Source: Rheum nobile (lineage: Eukaryota > Streptophyta > Magnoliopsida > Caryophyllales > Polygonaceae). Taken from it: a stretch of DNA of 64,000 nucleotides. The notes under the pieces were generated by a model. The model was not told the DNA's origin. It made no database searches and worked only from the letters and a program-made list of their open reading frames with translations. Each line of letters starts with the position of its first letter. Position 1 is the stretch's first letter. Of this stretch, positions 21,318 to 34,610 are shown one piece after another. The stretch lies in NCBI GenBank assembly GCA_027886185.1, contig WOAB01000127.1, forward strand, positions 3,720,001 through 3,784,000, written 5' to 3'. Both the position numbers and the translations under genes were made by a program.

Positions 21318-23962
21318 TCATGTCCGGCATACTTGTTGCACCTTTTGCATTTCCTCATGCCTTTCTTTGCATTTTCGGCTACAACCTTTTTTTTCCCCAG
21401 CTTCGGCTATAGCCTTCTCTTTTCCATCTTTGTACCTCTTCTCGTTGCCTTTGTTCTTCGCTTGTACTGGAGGTTGAACGTAGACCTCATCCGGCGCACT
21501 AATTCCCGCAAAGCTCTCTACCATTGATTCTCTTACTCCTTCTTCCCTATTTTCAGAGTTATCATCCACTTTGTATTCTGACTTCTTGTTCTTCAATGTT
21601 AACATCAAATCATTTATCTTCTCACTGTCTTCCTCCACAATTCCAACACAAGAATATATCACTGACCATAATTCGTTCACCATAGCTTGTTTCTTTTCTA
21701 TTCTTACACTCTGATCCCATACGTCATTAGGAATACCGCTCTTTGCCCTTGTTGCAACACCTTTTCTCCATCTATCTTGTATTAGTCGTTCATGAACCTT
21801 TTCATAACCATAAGATTTCAAAGTGGTGAAAATATGACGACACGGTAAACCAACTTTGTTGAACATCATGCAGTTGTACGTAGTGATGTTGTGACACAAT
21901 GGATGATCTACTTGAAATAAATCTCCACTCCCCTCCTTTACTGTATATGTCAATTGGTCCTCACATGCGCATGAATACCATTTGGTAAAACAATGAATAT
22001 CAACCATAGCTAACTGCATATCTCTTGACCAAATATGAATATCGGTGCATGAACTAGTGTATATCAATGCAACACTCAAAAATCAAAAACTGAATAACAT
22101 GATTTTCAAGTCATAAATACAGTTATGCAAAACTCCATGCTCGATATTCACAACTCTAAGCATTGGTATGCACGATATGCACTTCTAACAATTCTCATAA
22201 AAAGCAAATTATAGTGAATACGTTAACGCAATATTTGAATATCAGACCACATTGTAAATATCGTACATGGTGTCTCATTAGTGACAGAACAATCAAAACA
22301 CGATGCGGTAATCTCTTCTTGAACCTGAGCAAAGATTTTCAGGGTATACACCTCAGAAGCATGCTTCTCAATCAACAATGGCGTTTTCAATACATGCGTC
22401 CGTGTGTCTGATTCGATATCAATCCTCATCTAGTTATAACGTTGGGTTTCCATTGCACTATCAAAGTGCATCAACAACTCAACAATGCTAAAGTTCCTGT
22501 TTGAATAATTACCAAAAAAAACTATTCTGAGACTCCGATATCGATGTTGTGCGAACCAGACCACCAAGCACAATATCCTTAAAATACACTAGGATCCAAT
22601 AGCGTCGTAGATCGAACATATCACCGAACCAAGGTTTCTTATCGAGCTCATACTCGACCACAAATTATTTCCATCCCTCCTCAAACTCTGAGATTGTATG
22701 TGTATCATCCCAAACCAACTTGCCCAACTTCTTTATGAAATCCTTTGAATTAATTTTTTTTGCACCAACCTTTTTCGACACCTTCTTCATGATGTGCCAC
22801 ATACATAAACGATGTCTGGTTTGGGGCAATACATTCTCAATAGCAATCTTCATCGCAGGATCCTGATATGTCACAAGGATCTTTGGTGCATGGCCCATTG
22901 CTTTCTGAAAGTGTACGAAAAGCCATTCGTACGATTCCACGTCCTCCTTCATGACCAATCCTGTACCGAACGTAAGACTTTTCTTGTGATTATCAACCCC
23001 AATGAATGGTGTGAATACCATATAGTACATGTATGCATATACCTTAAATTATTTTGCATATCGCAATACAAGAAATATTTAAATCTCAAACTCTCTACAC
23101 TAAAGTACATGTTTGTTCTGTAGGTCGAGTCAAAGGAAACCACATATCCAAAAGCAGCGTAATTCCGACGTGAGATCGGATTTGCCCAGAATAACCTCGT
23201 TAACTGTTGTTCATTGTTCACATCATACTCAAAGTAAAAGGCATCGCATTGCTCCTTCTTCTTTGTAAACCTATTAATGACCATTTGCGCATCAGCAGCT
23301 GTGATGTGCGACATTAGATCTCGTTTGAAATTCCGGAAGTCCCTTGACATCGCCCTCATGTTCCCATATCCACCAACCATCTCTTTTAAGAGATTAAAAG
23401 ACCTTACTGGCCCCAAGTTTGCCTTTGCACAACTCATCATAAATTTTTGATGTCCAATGTCCATCTTCCTACTACTTTTGAGGAAATGCCTTGTTGTATT
23501 CGGTATCATATCGTGGTTGTGTCTCTCTGTAAATTTGTCAACAACGTAGGCGATGCCATCATTACACTTCAGAGAGATTTTTGCACCACACCCTATCATG
23601 TTAGATGTCGTCTTACGTTTGCCCGTACTACTAGCTACATTCTTGAATCCAGCCCTATTGTACACAAAGTATTTGATCTTAACAACATCTGAGTGGCTGA
23701 ACTTGTACGAGGTGCTTGATCTAACATCAAAACCAACTGTGGATGCATATTCACGATAGAATGCCTCTCCTGCATCCAGGGAATTGAAGCTTTTTCCAAG
23801 CACCGGTTTCATGGAAAGAGGACATAGCGGAACCCAATGCTTTGTATTTCTGTCGTCGGGGTCAATAACACACTTTGTACCATACACGAAATCAGCCTCT
23901 TCTTCGTCTGACAATTCATCATCAGATATATCAACATCATTGCCCGATGAAGAGGACCGCAT
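21318..23962 (-). pseudogene. FAR1/FHY3-type MULE transposase, decayed
   Basis: Read from 23962 downward. An acidic N-terminus is followed by the FAR1 DNA-binding domain (AGEAFYREYASTVGFDVR ... NRAGF ... GCGAKI ... HNHDM), then the MULE transposase domain (FDSTYRTN, FTPFIGVDNHKKS, HRLCMWHIMKK, SESQNSFF) and a SWIM zinc finger (YNCMMFNKVGLPCRHIF). This is the full domain order of the family, which binds the element ends and catalyses DDE transposition. Lesions: the first zinc Cys of the FAR1 finger is Tyr (23660-23662); the second catalytic Asp (normally TDQD) is Tyr (22866-22868); an 80-bp insertion breaks the frame at 23033-23112; a TAA follows EEGWK near 22665; a frame change lies at a T-run near 22515. 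Host FAR1 genes descend from such transposases, but the MULE context and TIRs make this a transposon gene. Confidence 0.85.
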
Positions 23963-23984
23963 ATCTACATCAACATCATTGCAT

Positions 23985-24430
23985 AACTATTCAGTCTTTA
24001 AGAATATCAGTATATATACGATGAAGGCGGCGATGGAAACCCTAAATCCAACAAGATTAACTGTTATGCCAATTATATATTAACATATTCACATTTTACA
24101 TGTCAATATGCATAGTGTTAACTCTAAAATTGCGAATATGATTTTTAAATTCGAATATCAATTACCACATACTGCATATCTATTCAGTCTTTATGAATAT
24201 TAGTATATATACGATGAAGGCTGCGATTGAAACCCTAAATCCTTTAAGATTAACAGGTATGCAAATAGGGTTGTTACAATATTCAAAGTTTATGTGTCGA
24301 TATGCATACGGTTAACTTTTCAGAGATTGTGAATATGATTTTTAAATTGAAATATCAATTAACACATACTGCATATCTTTTTAGTGTTTATGAATATCAG
24401 TATATATACGATTGACCATGATCACGAATA
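23985..24430. repeat. About 195-bp repeat, three diverged copies, upstream of the transposase
   Basis: Copies are anchored by 'tcagtctttaagaatatcag' near 23991, 24184 and 24381, each followed by 'tatatatacgat'. The first two also share 'gaaaccctaaatcc' and all carry gatatgcat-type words. They lie just upstream of the transposase start, so they may be leader or promoter sequence. Confidence 0.75.
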
Positions 24431-25171
24431 ACAGTTATTCAAAAACACTTGAACGATATTCCGATTATGTGATCTGATATTCACAAATTTAACAGATATG
24501 CAAATTATATATAGCAGTATTCATTTTTTCGTGTCCATATCCAGAATTTTAACTTTCAATTCTTTGAATATATTGATATGCATAAACGTGCAAAGAATAT
24601 GTGTGTTATCTAATAACAGTGGCATCAGAAAATCGAAACCGATTGAATGCATATCAATGATAAATCAAAGTCGCTTCAAGGGAGACCCGAATTCCGCTAA
24701 ATCATACATGCTTGTCAAAATCAGTAATTAATGAACTATCAAGAACTCAAAAAAGAACCCTAAAATTCACATCAAATTCAAATCATTCATAAAAATCACA
24801 AAGAACGGTTTGAATATCATAGAACAACGAACTAACCTTCTTCCATGTTCAATTCCGGCATTTGAGAACGAGAATTTTCACCTTTGGTTATGGTGAAGAA
24901 GACTGACAATGGAGTAGAGCAGGAAGAAGACGAAGAAGACGTAGCAACCACCGTCGTTCAATGAGAAAGAGTTTATATTCTCTCTCCTATTTTAGATTTT
25001 CTTTTTTTTCTTATCCGTTTTTTATGGTAACTGAACTCTTATGGGCCTTGTTTTATGGAAACACACCTACCATAAAATCTCTACAACCCCTCAATCCATC
25101 CATCCATTTTCTTTAATCCAACGATTCTCATTTATTCACTCGTTTCACCATAAGAGCCGTTTTACCTGAGC

Positions 25172-25294
<123 letters not shown>

Positions 25295-25467
25295 CACTCT
25301 GGTACAAATTAGAGTTATAGTGAAATTTGCGAAGTAATTCGGGTTGTTGATTTAAGGGGATGGACAAATGAGATTAAAAGAAACATAATCAATTTAAATA
25401 GGCCATCGCGTGTTCCTTCTTCATTTACAATGGCTTATTTTGTAAATACGAGCAAAACTTAACCCAA

Positions 25468-25470
<3 letters not shown>

Positions 25471-25560
<90 letters not shown>
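25471..25560. repeat. (TC)n microsatellite
   Basis: A 90-bp uninterrupted CT dinucleotide tract. Reading frames of Ser-Leu or Glu-Arg repeats across this and the neighbouring GA tract are artefacts. Confidence 0.97.
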
Positions 25561-25564
<4 letters not shown>

Positions 25565-26110
25565 CCTCTATTAAAATCACCATTGAATCATCACACAAAG
25601 CTTCACGCAGTACCTCCAAACAACGATCTTCGTCGTCCTTCTCTACCTACTTATATTTGTGGTCTTCGTTCTTTACTTTTAATTGTTTCAATGTTGCGAT
25701 TCGCTTGAAACAACTTGAATTTGTGTGAATAAAGATTTTTTGGGGTTCATAGTCACGTTTATAATAAAAAACTTGAACTATTGTAGTAACATAAATTGTG
25801 AAAATTTGCATTCAAAGTAGTGTTTTTTAGGATCTATAGGAACATTGAATCTAATTTGTTGTACAAATTTTAGGACACTTTAGCTTCAAAATATTATAGG
25901 GCTCATACTAGGCTACTAAACTGTGTGGATGGTTGGGTTCATGTGTTACGTCTGAATGTTCGTTGAAAAGACTACGAGTTCATGTGTTGTGGGTGAATGT
26001 TCATATATAACCCTCTAAGATTCATATATAGTCTTGTTCCTTTCAAGATCTTGCACCATTAAAAAGATTGGGATTCATGTGTTACATGTCCAAATAATTG
26101 ATTTTGTCAT

Positions 26111-26179
26111 AGTCTATTAGCTCAAATGCTAGAGCAATGTGTTGGCACACATGATGTGGGTTCAAATCCCACATATGCT
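26111..26179 (+). pseudogene. tRNA-like sequence (probable tRNA pseudogene)
   Basis: It folds as a near-cloverleaf. D arm GCTC/GAGC with an 8-base loop; anticodon stem ATGTG/CACAT with a 6-base loop TTGGCA; T arm GTGGG/CCCAC around TTCAAAT; acceptor arms pair at 6 of 7 positions including a wobble. An internal B box (GGTTCAAATCC) and an A-box-like TAGCTCAAATGCTAGAGC are visible. The short anticodon loop and short variable region argue against a working tRNA. Confidence 0.4.
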
Positions 26180-27746
26180 ACATATTGTGTTTGTGAAAAA
26201 TATTGTTCAAGGCGGGTTCGTATGTATTATGCTGAAGTTTATATATATTCCCTTAAGAGTCATATTTATTTTCATGAAAACGTTTGTGCGTGTTTTCCAT
26301 TGTATGTGTAATATAGGTTTATCCTTTGCATGTAAATGTTCGCATATATTAGTGTAAGCACGTTCGTGTTTGAAAATTATTTTTCCTTGGTTCATAGAAA
26401 CACTAAGAGTTCATATAATAAAAGCTTATGTTCATATATAGCCATATAATGTTCATACTTACTCTTATCAATTCTGCATACCCAATTCTCCCATCCCATA
26501 ATCTTCATCTATTACATTGACGTTCACATATAGTACCCTCATATGTTATATGTCAATGTTCATATATAATTATCTAAAGTTCATACTTATAATTTTGACG
26601 AAAAAAACTTATTTTCATAATTTGTGCATCATATAAATAAACTAGGGTTCATATGTTGTGTGTCAATGCTCATATATAGTCATCTAAAGTTCATATTTAA
26701 TAAATGTTAGGGTTCATAATATATGATGTTTTGGGATTCAAACCGGGATGATTTGGATATGGATTTGGGTGTTTGAGGGTGAGGAACACAATGATGCGCT
26801 TTGATTTTAACAATTCAGATTGGAACGGGTATGGGTATTTCTCTCAATCATGTGCATCTCTTTCAATCATTTCAAACTCAATCTTCTCAATTAAAAAATC
26901 AATCATCTCCATCAACTAATTAGTTTACTTGGTTGAAAGACGATGACTATCCCAAATAAAGCTTAGAAACATTATAATGAAGACGAATCAAACAAAAATA
27001 AAACACAAGATTAAAACTAAATTTCTAGGGTTCAAATTGAAACAAAACCAAATCGGAATTTGACTACACATACAAATCCATCATGAAAGAAAAACGAAGG
27101 TGAATCGCAACATCATAATTCAACAATAGAGAATGAGAAAGAAATTTTGTATATGTTGCATGAAGAAGGAATCAATAATGGCGAAATTGAACTCGGAGAA
27201 ATGGGAGCACGAACTGTAGAAGAATGGACTTCTGAAAGATGAAACTCTCAGAGGAAAAAATAATCAAGATATCCATCCATATTTTAAAATATTTTAACAC
27301 AAGGATATAAGATGAATACTATAGAATTAAATAGACGATCGAGATGATTTCGTATTTCGCATGATAAGTCATAAATGTTCATAATCCCGAATCTATATAT
27401 AGATAGATAGATGACTCATGGCCATAAACCGTTGATTGACATGAACCCGACGACTTGAACCAAAAACCTGACCCCTATCGACCAGATTCACAGGTCTTGT
27501 GGCAACCAAGTCAAATGCAGAAATTACAAAAACAGCACACAAAAATAGAAATTGTAGAAGTAGACGAACTAATAAGAACACGCGGCCAACGCGTGACAAA
27601 ACACAAACAAACACCACCAGCAATGAAAAATTAGTGTAGAAAATCGGAGCAAGAGGAATTGGCGAGAAGAGGTCGGGGAGCAGCTCAGAGTGCAAGAGGA
27701 AGAGAGATCGGCTACGTCACATATAGAAGAGGCCGGGATTGTGGTG

Positions 27747-30700
27747 ATGATTTCACAGTTCTTCGTTCTCTCTCAAAGAGGAGATAACATCGTCTTTCGG
27801 GACTGTAAGTTATCTCTTCCTCTCTCTTGATCTGTATATCTGAATAAGCAATTGGAATTTGGAACTGATGAATCAAACTTGATTTGTTGCAACTATTGTG
27901 CCATCTCCTATTTCAACGGTTTCCGCGAGCAACTGAAGTTGTAAGGGCTCGTTTGGTATCGTAATAGGAATCGGGTTGGAATCGGGTTGGGTATGAGGAA
28001 TGGGGTTGAGTGATTCTTAACACTTTGTGTTTGGTATGAATTTGAAGAGATGGAAGAAAGACAAAAATAGATATGAGTCAGACCTTTTTTTTTTTGTGGG
28101 TATGGGATTAGTCTTGTAGGAAGGTATGAGTCATTCCTTGAAATGAACTTCATATCCATACTTACATCAACCAAACACCAAATCCGGTATGACCCATTCC
28201 CATACCCATTCCTTATACCCAAGGTATACAAACAAACGCCCCCTAATTGGTATTTGAACCATATTTAAAGCTCGATTTGTTATTACGTGCTTCAATATGA
28301 GTGCTGAAGTAGATCTTTAAACCTTTAATTGAGTGTACGTCTATTCATATAACTGCTATGTGAATTATTTATGGACTACTAGAATCTTTCTGAAGTTTTG
28401 TGGACTGAATTCAACAGATGTGGTTTGAGACATTTGTTAAATAGACCAACTATTACTCTTGCCATCGACTCCTGATTACTATTTAACTTCCAAATTGTGT
28501 ATGCTCTTAGACTGTATACTCACGTTTATGTAATTAAACAGATCGAGGTGATGTCCCAAAGGGAAGTACAGAATTATTCTTTCGGAAAGTGAAATTCTGG
28601 AATGAAGACGGAGAAGGAGATGCACCACCTGTTTTTGTACGTTCTCGAATTTCATTTTGTTTTAGAGAAAGTAGTTATTCTGTAAACTTGGTTGAACTAT
28701 TTAGGGAAATACATCCTTCAACGGATATAATTCCCTAACAGAACTAGCATTCACTGATAGTGCTACAATATTCTTGGAGGAAGATGGTAACTAGAGTCCA
28801 TTGTCAGTATTCAGTATCTCAAAATTTGAAAGCTTTAACTCCCATAAGATTATAGAGGTGTCTATCGTGTGCATTTCCTGTCCTTTCAGATTCATTTTAT
28901 GCGCTTAACCTTGTAATATGTGCTTGATCAGCTCACTTAGCTACTAAATTAAGTCCCCCACTGAACACAAGCATGGTGAATATCACTAAAATAATGCTTT
29001 TATGTTATCCCCTTTTCATCAATACTCTTTTGGTCATTCTGCTTCTTGATTGACTGCTGATATCTTTCTTCTAATGCATTATCAACAGAATATAGATGGT
29101 GTTAGTTACTTCCATGTAAAGATTGCCGGGCTATTATTTGTTGCTACAACCAGAATTAATGTATCACCTTCTGTTCTGCTTGAGCTTCTGCAAAGAATTG
29201 GTCGAGTTATTAAAGATTACCTTGGGATTCTCAATGAGGACTCTTTACGGAAGAATTTTGTTCTTGTGTACGAGCTACTCGATGAAGTGATTGTGAGTAT
29301 CTTTCCGTTATATATCTTTAAGTTGGAAAGGGTATTGGACGCTACTACAATATCTCATAATTACAGGCCTTTACATTATGATTTATGAACATGTTTTTAC
29401 ATCCTATGTGACCTTATAATAAGGTTGCACCATATCAGCACATCATGCCAAACATACCTTTGGTTTTTGTCCTTACTATTTTGGCTTTTGGTGATTCTCA
29501 TCCACCCCTGCCAGGCTGCCAGCCCCCTCATCTCACTCTAATTTCGTAAACTAATGTTTCTTACGTCATTTACATTGATATGTGGTTTGTATTTAAAGGA
29601 GTTTGCTCTCTCAATTGTAGGACTTTGGTTATGTCCAAACAACATCCACTGAAGTGTTGAAATCCTATATTTTCAATGAGCCCATCATTGTAGATCCTGT
29701 GTTTGTGCCAACGCTTGGCACTGCATCCATGTTTATGGTATGGTTCCTTGTCTAGTAAGAACCTGTTATATTCCTACACACGTCATTCTTCATCAGTGTG
29801 TAAAACATGATCTGATTGGCTCTTGCTTTTTGCTTGAATCAGCAAGGTAAGCAAAGGTTGCCAGGGACTGCAGTCATGAAATCTGTTGTGGCAAATGAGC
29901 CTGGAGGTAGAAAGAGAGAGGAAATCTTTGTTGATGTCATTGAGAAAATCAGTGTTACATTCAGTTCCAGTGTAAGTACAGACTGCTTACTCAAATCAAT
30001 TTATAATCTGACCTGATATATGTATTACAGTATAACATTTTATAGATAATATTTAAGACCATGTACAGATTGGAGCTACATAAAATTTTCTTCTCCTACT
30101 ATAAAGCTTCTTCATACATAGGCATCTATTCTGTTGTATCATGTCATTTCAATGGAAAGAAAGTTGTTGTCAGACATACCCAAATCAGTCACACTAGCAG
30201 ACTGCAATTTGTTATTTGAAATTAAACTGTTGACAACCTGAAACTGTTTGGAGTTGCAGAATAGACTCTCAGGATTTGATCCTGGTCAGGTTCTTTGGCA
30301 GTTGCTGCTAGATACTGCTCTCCTGCTTAATTTAGTATGCTGCAAATCAATTTCCCTAACATTACATTCTTCTAACAAGACCCTCAGTCTTCTGGCAATT
30401 AAGGATGAGGTTAATTGTTTAGTAGCAACTGTTCCATTGCAGTACTATTACAATATGATGAGGTAATTCACTCTGTCATGAAGTTGAATCCCGAGATTCC
30501 ATTTGCTGAGGTGTTCTGTTTCTGTGATTATTGTTGATGTGAACTCCGTCAACCTCTGATATAGCAGCTTTTAGCTACATCATTAGACGTTGTTGATTCA
30601 AACTGATGGAAACATGAACGTTGCCATCTAAACAATGATAGATACATTTATTGTTTGTAGGTTATTGGAAGTATCCTCACTTCCATTTTTTATAATTTGG

Positions 30701-33700
30701 AAGAAATTGTACTTAATAAAAAATTTTCGCTTGATCATCACCTTCTTAAACAATGATTCTCTTTGTACTATGATAAAGCACTTATTCTGTACAAGAGGAA
30801 GAGGGTGAGGTCTATACCATTTCTGGTTGCTGACCCCTGAGCTGAGGGGTTAGGATATTTTATGCTAAGGTGGGGTGAGGGTATCAGCTAGTGTCTCCTG
30901 GGGTGACGTTGGATGGTGCTGTCATGCTGTGTTAATAAAGAATGGAAGAAGGTCTGTAAGAGAGTATGCTATTATGATCGTGTATTTGGCTTTAGCAATA
31001 TGATTGTGATTGTGTTTATTATTTTAATGAGCTCTTAACTCCATATTCTTTCCTATGATGTTCACTACCCTAACACCAACTGTCTTAATTTTGTGTGCCT
31101 CACAAGGGATATATACTGACTTCAGAGATAGATGGCACAATTCAAATGAAAAGTTATCTTACTGGTAATCCGGAAATCAAATTAGCACTGAATGAGGATG
31201 TCTCCATTGGAAGAAATGGTAGTTCAGCCTACGGTATAAGATATTTCCTAACCCCTTGCATTTTATTGAGTGGGTAGAGGTGATTCTTAGTTCTCATAGC
31301 ATTGGTTAATGTTCTATTCTTCAGGTTATAGCAGCTCTGCTGGGTCAGGAGTAGTGATACTTGATGACTGTAATTTCCATGAATCTGTCCACCTTGATAA
31401 CTTTGACATAGACAGAACGCTGACTCTGGTAATAATCAGACACATTAAGGAGTGGATTTTTGAATTTGATATTCTTTCTTTTCAAAGAATTTGTATTCGA
31501 TTGAATCATTGTAGGTACCACCAGATGGTGAATTTCCAGTGATGAACTATCGCATGACCCAGGAGTTTAAGCCTCCATTTCGTATAAACACCTTGATTGA
31601 AGAAGCTGGTTCACTAAGAGTATGTTTCTCTTTTCTTTTATCATATTTAAGTCATCATTCATTCTTCCAGGGATTTGCTGTCTCTGTTTCATACTGCTGT
31701 TAAAATAGCAATTTTGGAAAGAGTAAATTGCAAAAAATCACTCATAAACTAGGTGAATTTTCACTAAACCAATCCATGTAAAGGGAAATTACACAAAGAC
31801 AAAAATTTTGGGGTTTTGTATTCAACGAATTGCCCAGACGCCTTTCAATATTAAAAGGTTGTTTAAAAAATATTAATTCTCCACTTTATTTCCTCATAAG
31901 TCAACATTGTTACGAAAATAAACACATGAACCCAAATATTTAGGGACAAAGTTTTGTAAAAAACTCCCTAGTTTTTGGTGGTTTTGTCACTTTCTGTAAT
32001 TACCCTTATAGAATTTTTTTTATCAGGCATTAACTATCATGCAAATTTTACATTTTCCCCCCTTTGTGAAACTGTTGCTATTTAGTTTCCTTCATTTCTC
32101 TAATGTTATAACCTGAAGAGTTTTGTTCCATATGGAATTTATTAATAGTTACTAAATGATGTCCAACACTGTATGCACTCCATCATGCTGTTGAAGAGAA
32201 GGAAAAGTTGTCCACCCCTCAGGTCAAACTGCTAACACTTTGCTATTGTTAAGTAGGCTGAAGTAATTATCAAAGTTCGTGCAGAATTCCCATCAAACAT
32301 CACTGCAAACACGATTGTGGTGCAAATGCCACTACCAACTCATACTGCAAGGTATTAATTTGCAGGCATCCATCATGGAACTATAACTTGTATTCATAGT
32401 ACTACTTTTCAATTAGCAGTACCAATAAGCAAATACTGCACAAAAATTGATATCTATTGGTTGATGTAAAAGCTTTTGTAGATCATGCAATAAACTATCT
32501 TCACTATGGTGTTGCTTATTTCCATCGTCATTGAGTTTTGTAGGAGAACTTGATTTATCTATACTTCTTTGTTTGCAAGTCTTGATTTGGGGCCCTAAGT
32601 CCTGTAGCTTATTTACTAATTGCCAAGCCAGTCTGCAGCATGGTTAATCTCCTACTTTTACTGATGACAAAATCAGGAATCTGCCGATCTTCTGCGTCCA
32701 TAAAGTGCTAGTAATTTTAGGAAATGCAAATTAATGGTCTGTTGCTCAAGGATCTTGTTAGACTTTATCCCCAGTACTTTGTCCTCTTCTATAAGTTGTG
32801 AACTCCAAGAAATTCATTTGCATTTTACTCCTGTGGTTTATTTTTAGAACGTTTGCCATTTTTTATTGCATATGCTTGACAAAAAATTGGAGATCAAGTG
32901 TAATCACATGATAAATAATGTTAAGTCAATAAAAAATTGTCAACTCCCTCTCTGGGATCTGCGTTTCTATGTAAAGTAGAAATTGTATACTACTTGTTCC
33001 ACTGCTTACAATTTTTCAAGTTTTGATAGGGCTGTGTTTTTTAGGGGAGTGGAAATGTAATGGCCAGAAGGATAACAAAAAATGTATGCAAATCAGATAA
33101 ACTACAGAAAAAATTATAATCCCTGTCTTCTAGAAGTAATATCTAAAGATTATTGAAACTCATGGATTCTTTATTTGCAGAGTGAGCTATGAGTTGGAGC
33201 CTGGGGTAGTCGGGCAGGCTACTGATTTCAAGGAAGCCAACAAGAGAATTGAATGGAACTTGAAGAAGGTAAGTTTTCTTCCCATTATCATAATGGTATT
33301 GATCGAACTACCTTACTGTGCTGGTAGGACATCCTTGTTCAGAATGCCTTATATCCCTCAAGAGGTTACTCATCCTGGGAAGCATGTGACAGATTGTCGG
33401 TGGAGCTGAGCATACCCTACGTGCAAAGCTAACCTTCTCACAGGAGACACATGGTACAGAAATTTGTTGCGATAGAGCTATATTCCCAGTTTTTTTTGAA
33501 CTCTTTTTACTTAATCTACATGTTTGACAATCCGGTGAATCATTTGCGCTAACTGTCTGCATGTTGACAGCTTGATGGTAGATTTTTAATTATTTTTACT
33601 GACAGGGAACATCACAAAGGAAGCTGGTCCTGTGACGATGACCTTCACTATACCCATGTACAATTTTTCCAGGCTTCAGGTAGACCATAACTCTGTCTCG

Positions 33701-34112
33701 TTGGATGTTTGTCTGTTATTATCATGTTTCAAGTTTCTGGATTTGTATTATCTTTCAGCATCTTGAATGAGTCAAAGTAAATAGTGTCAATGTGTGCCGT
33801 ACCAGTTGTTTTTGGTTGGTTTTAGCTCACTGCTGTTTATATTGAGTATCAATGATTTTGGTTGGGCCACCGTAGTAGATGTGTAATTCTGAACTGTCAT
33901 CATATGGAGCTGGTTTGAAATGAAGATTTCTGATATCAGTATACCTGACATAATGTGCTATTATATATCTTCCTGCCACCAACTGACTCATATCGTATGA
34001 TTCTTTGTTGGAGGTTAAATATTTGCAAATAGCGAAGAAATCAAACATCTACAACCCATATCGGTGGGTGAGATATGTCACGCAGGCTAATTCATATGTT
34101 GCTCGCATATGA
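27747..34112 (+). CDS. AP4M: AP-4 adaptor complex subunit mu
   Basis: Medium subunit of the AP-4 adaptor at the trans-Golgi network, which recognises tyrosine-type sorting signals in vacuolar cargo. Thirteen exons with GT-AG borders keep one frame: 27747-27804, 28542-28636, 29089-29292, 29621-29737, 29843-29971, 31107-31233, 31325-31428, 31515-31619, 32257-32351, 33181-33268, 33393-33453, 33606-33679, 34014-34112. The product is 451 aa, the length of the Arabidopsis protein as I recall it. It starts MISQFFVLSQRGDNIVFRDY (longin-like domain to ~140: FHVKIAGLLFVATTR, KNFVLVYELLDEVI). The mu-homology domain follows from about residue 185 (REEIFVDVIEKISVTFSSS, SEIDGTIQMKSYLTGNPEI, DDCNFHESV) and ends WVRYVTQANSYVARI. 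No stop or frameshift was found. Introns carry MITEs. Surrounding DNA is mobile elements, so no functional neighbour is implied. Confidence 0.95.
27945..28243. mobile_element. Tourist-like (PIF/Harbinger) MITE in AP4M intron 1
   Basis: 299 bp, starting GGGCTCGTTTGGTAT and ending in the inverted ATACAAACAAACGCCCCC, flanked by the 3-bp duplication TAA (27942-27944 and 28244-28246). The TIR type and TAA target fit Tourist-like MITEs. Subterminal regions are rich in 'ggaat.gggtatggg' words. Confidence 0.85.
31724..32010. mobile_element. Possible MITE in AP4M intron 8
   Basis: The ends carry loosely inverted sequences ('gtaaattgcaaaaaatcactc..aaactagg' against 'gtaattacagaaagtgac..aaaactaggg' read from the right), a pattern common in Mutator-type MITEs. 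I could not find a clean target duplication, so limits and class are approximate. Confidence 0.35.
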
Positions 34113-34610
34113 TCTACTCCGAAGACGCCACTTTCTGTGCTTAGAGTCGCGTGTGGATCTGGCAAAGCAAAACCTGAAAGAGACGTTTAAAATATGTGTG
34201 AGAATTTGCAAGATAGAAATCCAGACCTGGAAAGGAATAGAGTATAATTTTGTAATAGGACTACAGTGCAAGACCTTGCACTTGCAGTGACTTTTATACT
34301 TCCGTATGCCTATTTTCTTCGAGTAAAGATCATCTAATCCACATTCATAGTCTATTCAAATTGATTGGTTGTAGTGGATATTTTATATTATTTCATTTCA
34401 AAATATACTTGTTATATTTAACATATTTAAATTATTTTCACCAATCAAAGCTAATGGATTACAAAATGGACTACAAAAGTGGATTAGAGGATCTTTAAGG
34501 GTTTCTGAAGGAAAACTTCTCTATTGTAGATTTTTATCCTTTGGTATGCCTTTCCTTATATAATACATAAGCCAAGTAGCTAGCTGTTCTGAACATGGTA
34601 AGAATATATA

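Noticed and set aside
26111..26179. A functional tRNA gene
   Set aside because: The anticodon loop has six rather than seven bases and the variable region is too short, so it is listed only as a tRNA-like pseudogene.
30248..30466. A short frame in the middle of the AP-4 mu gene
   Set aside because: It lies in the intron between the exons ending at 29971 and starting at 31107, which join in frame without it; no similarity to the family.
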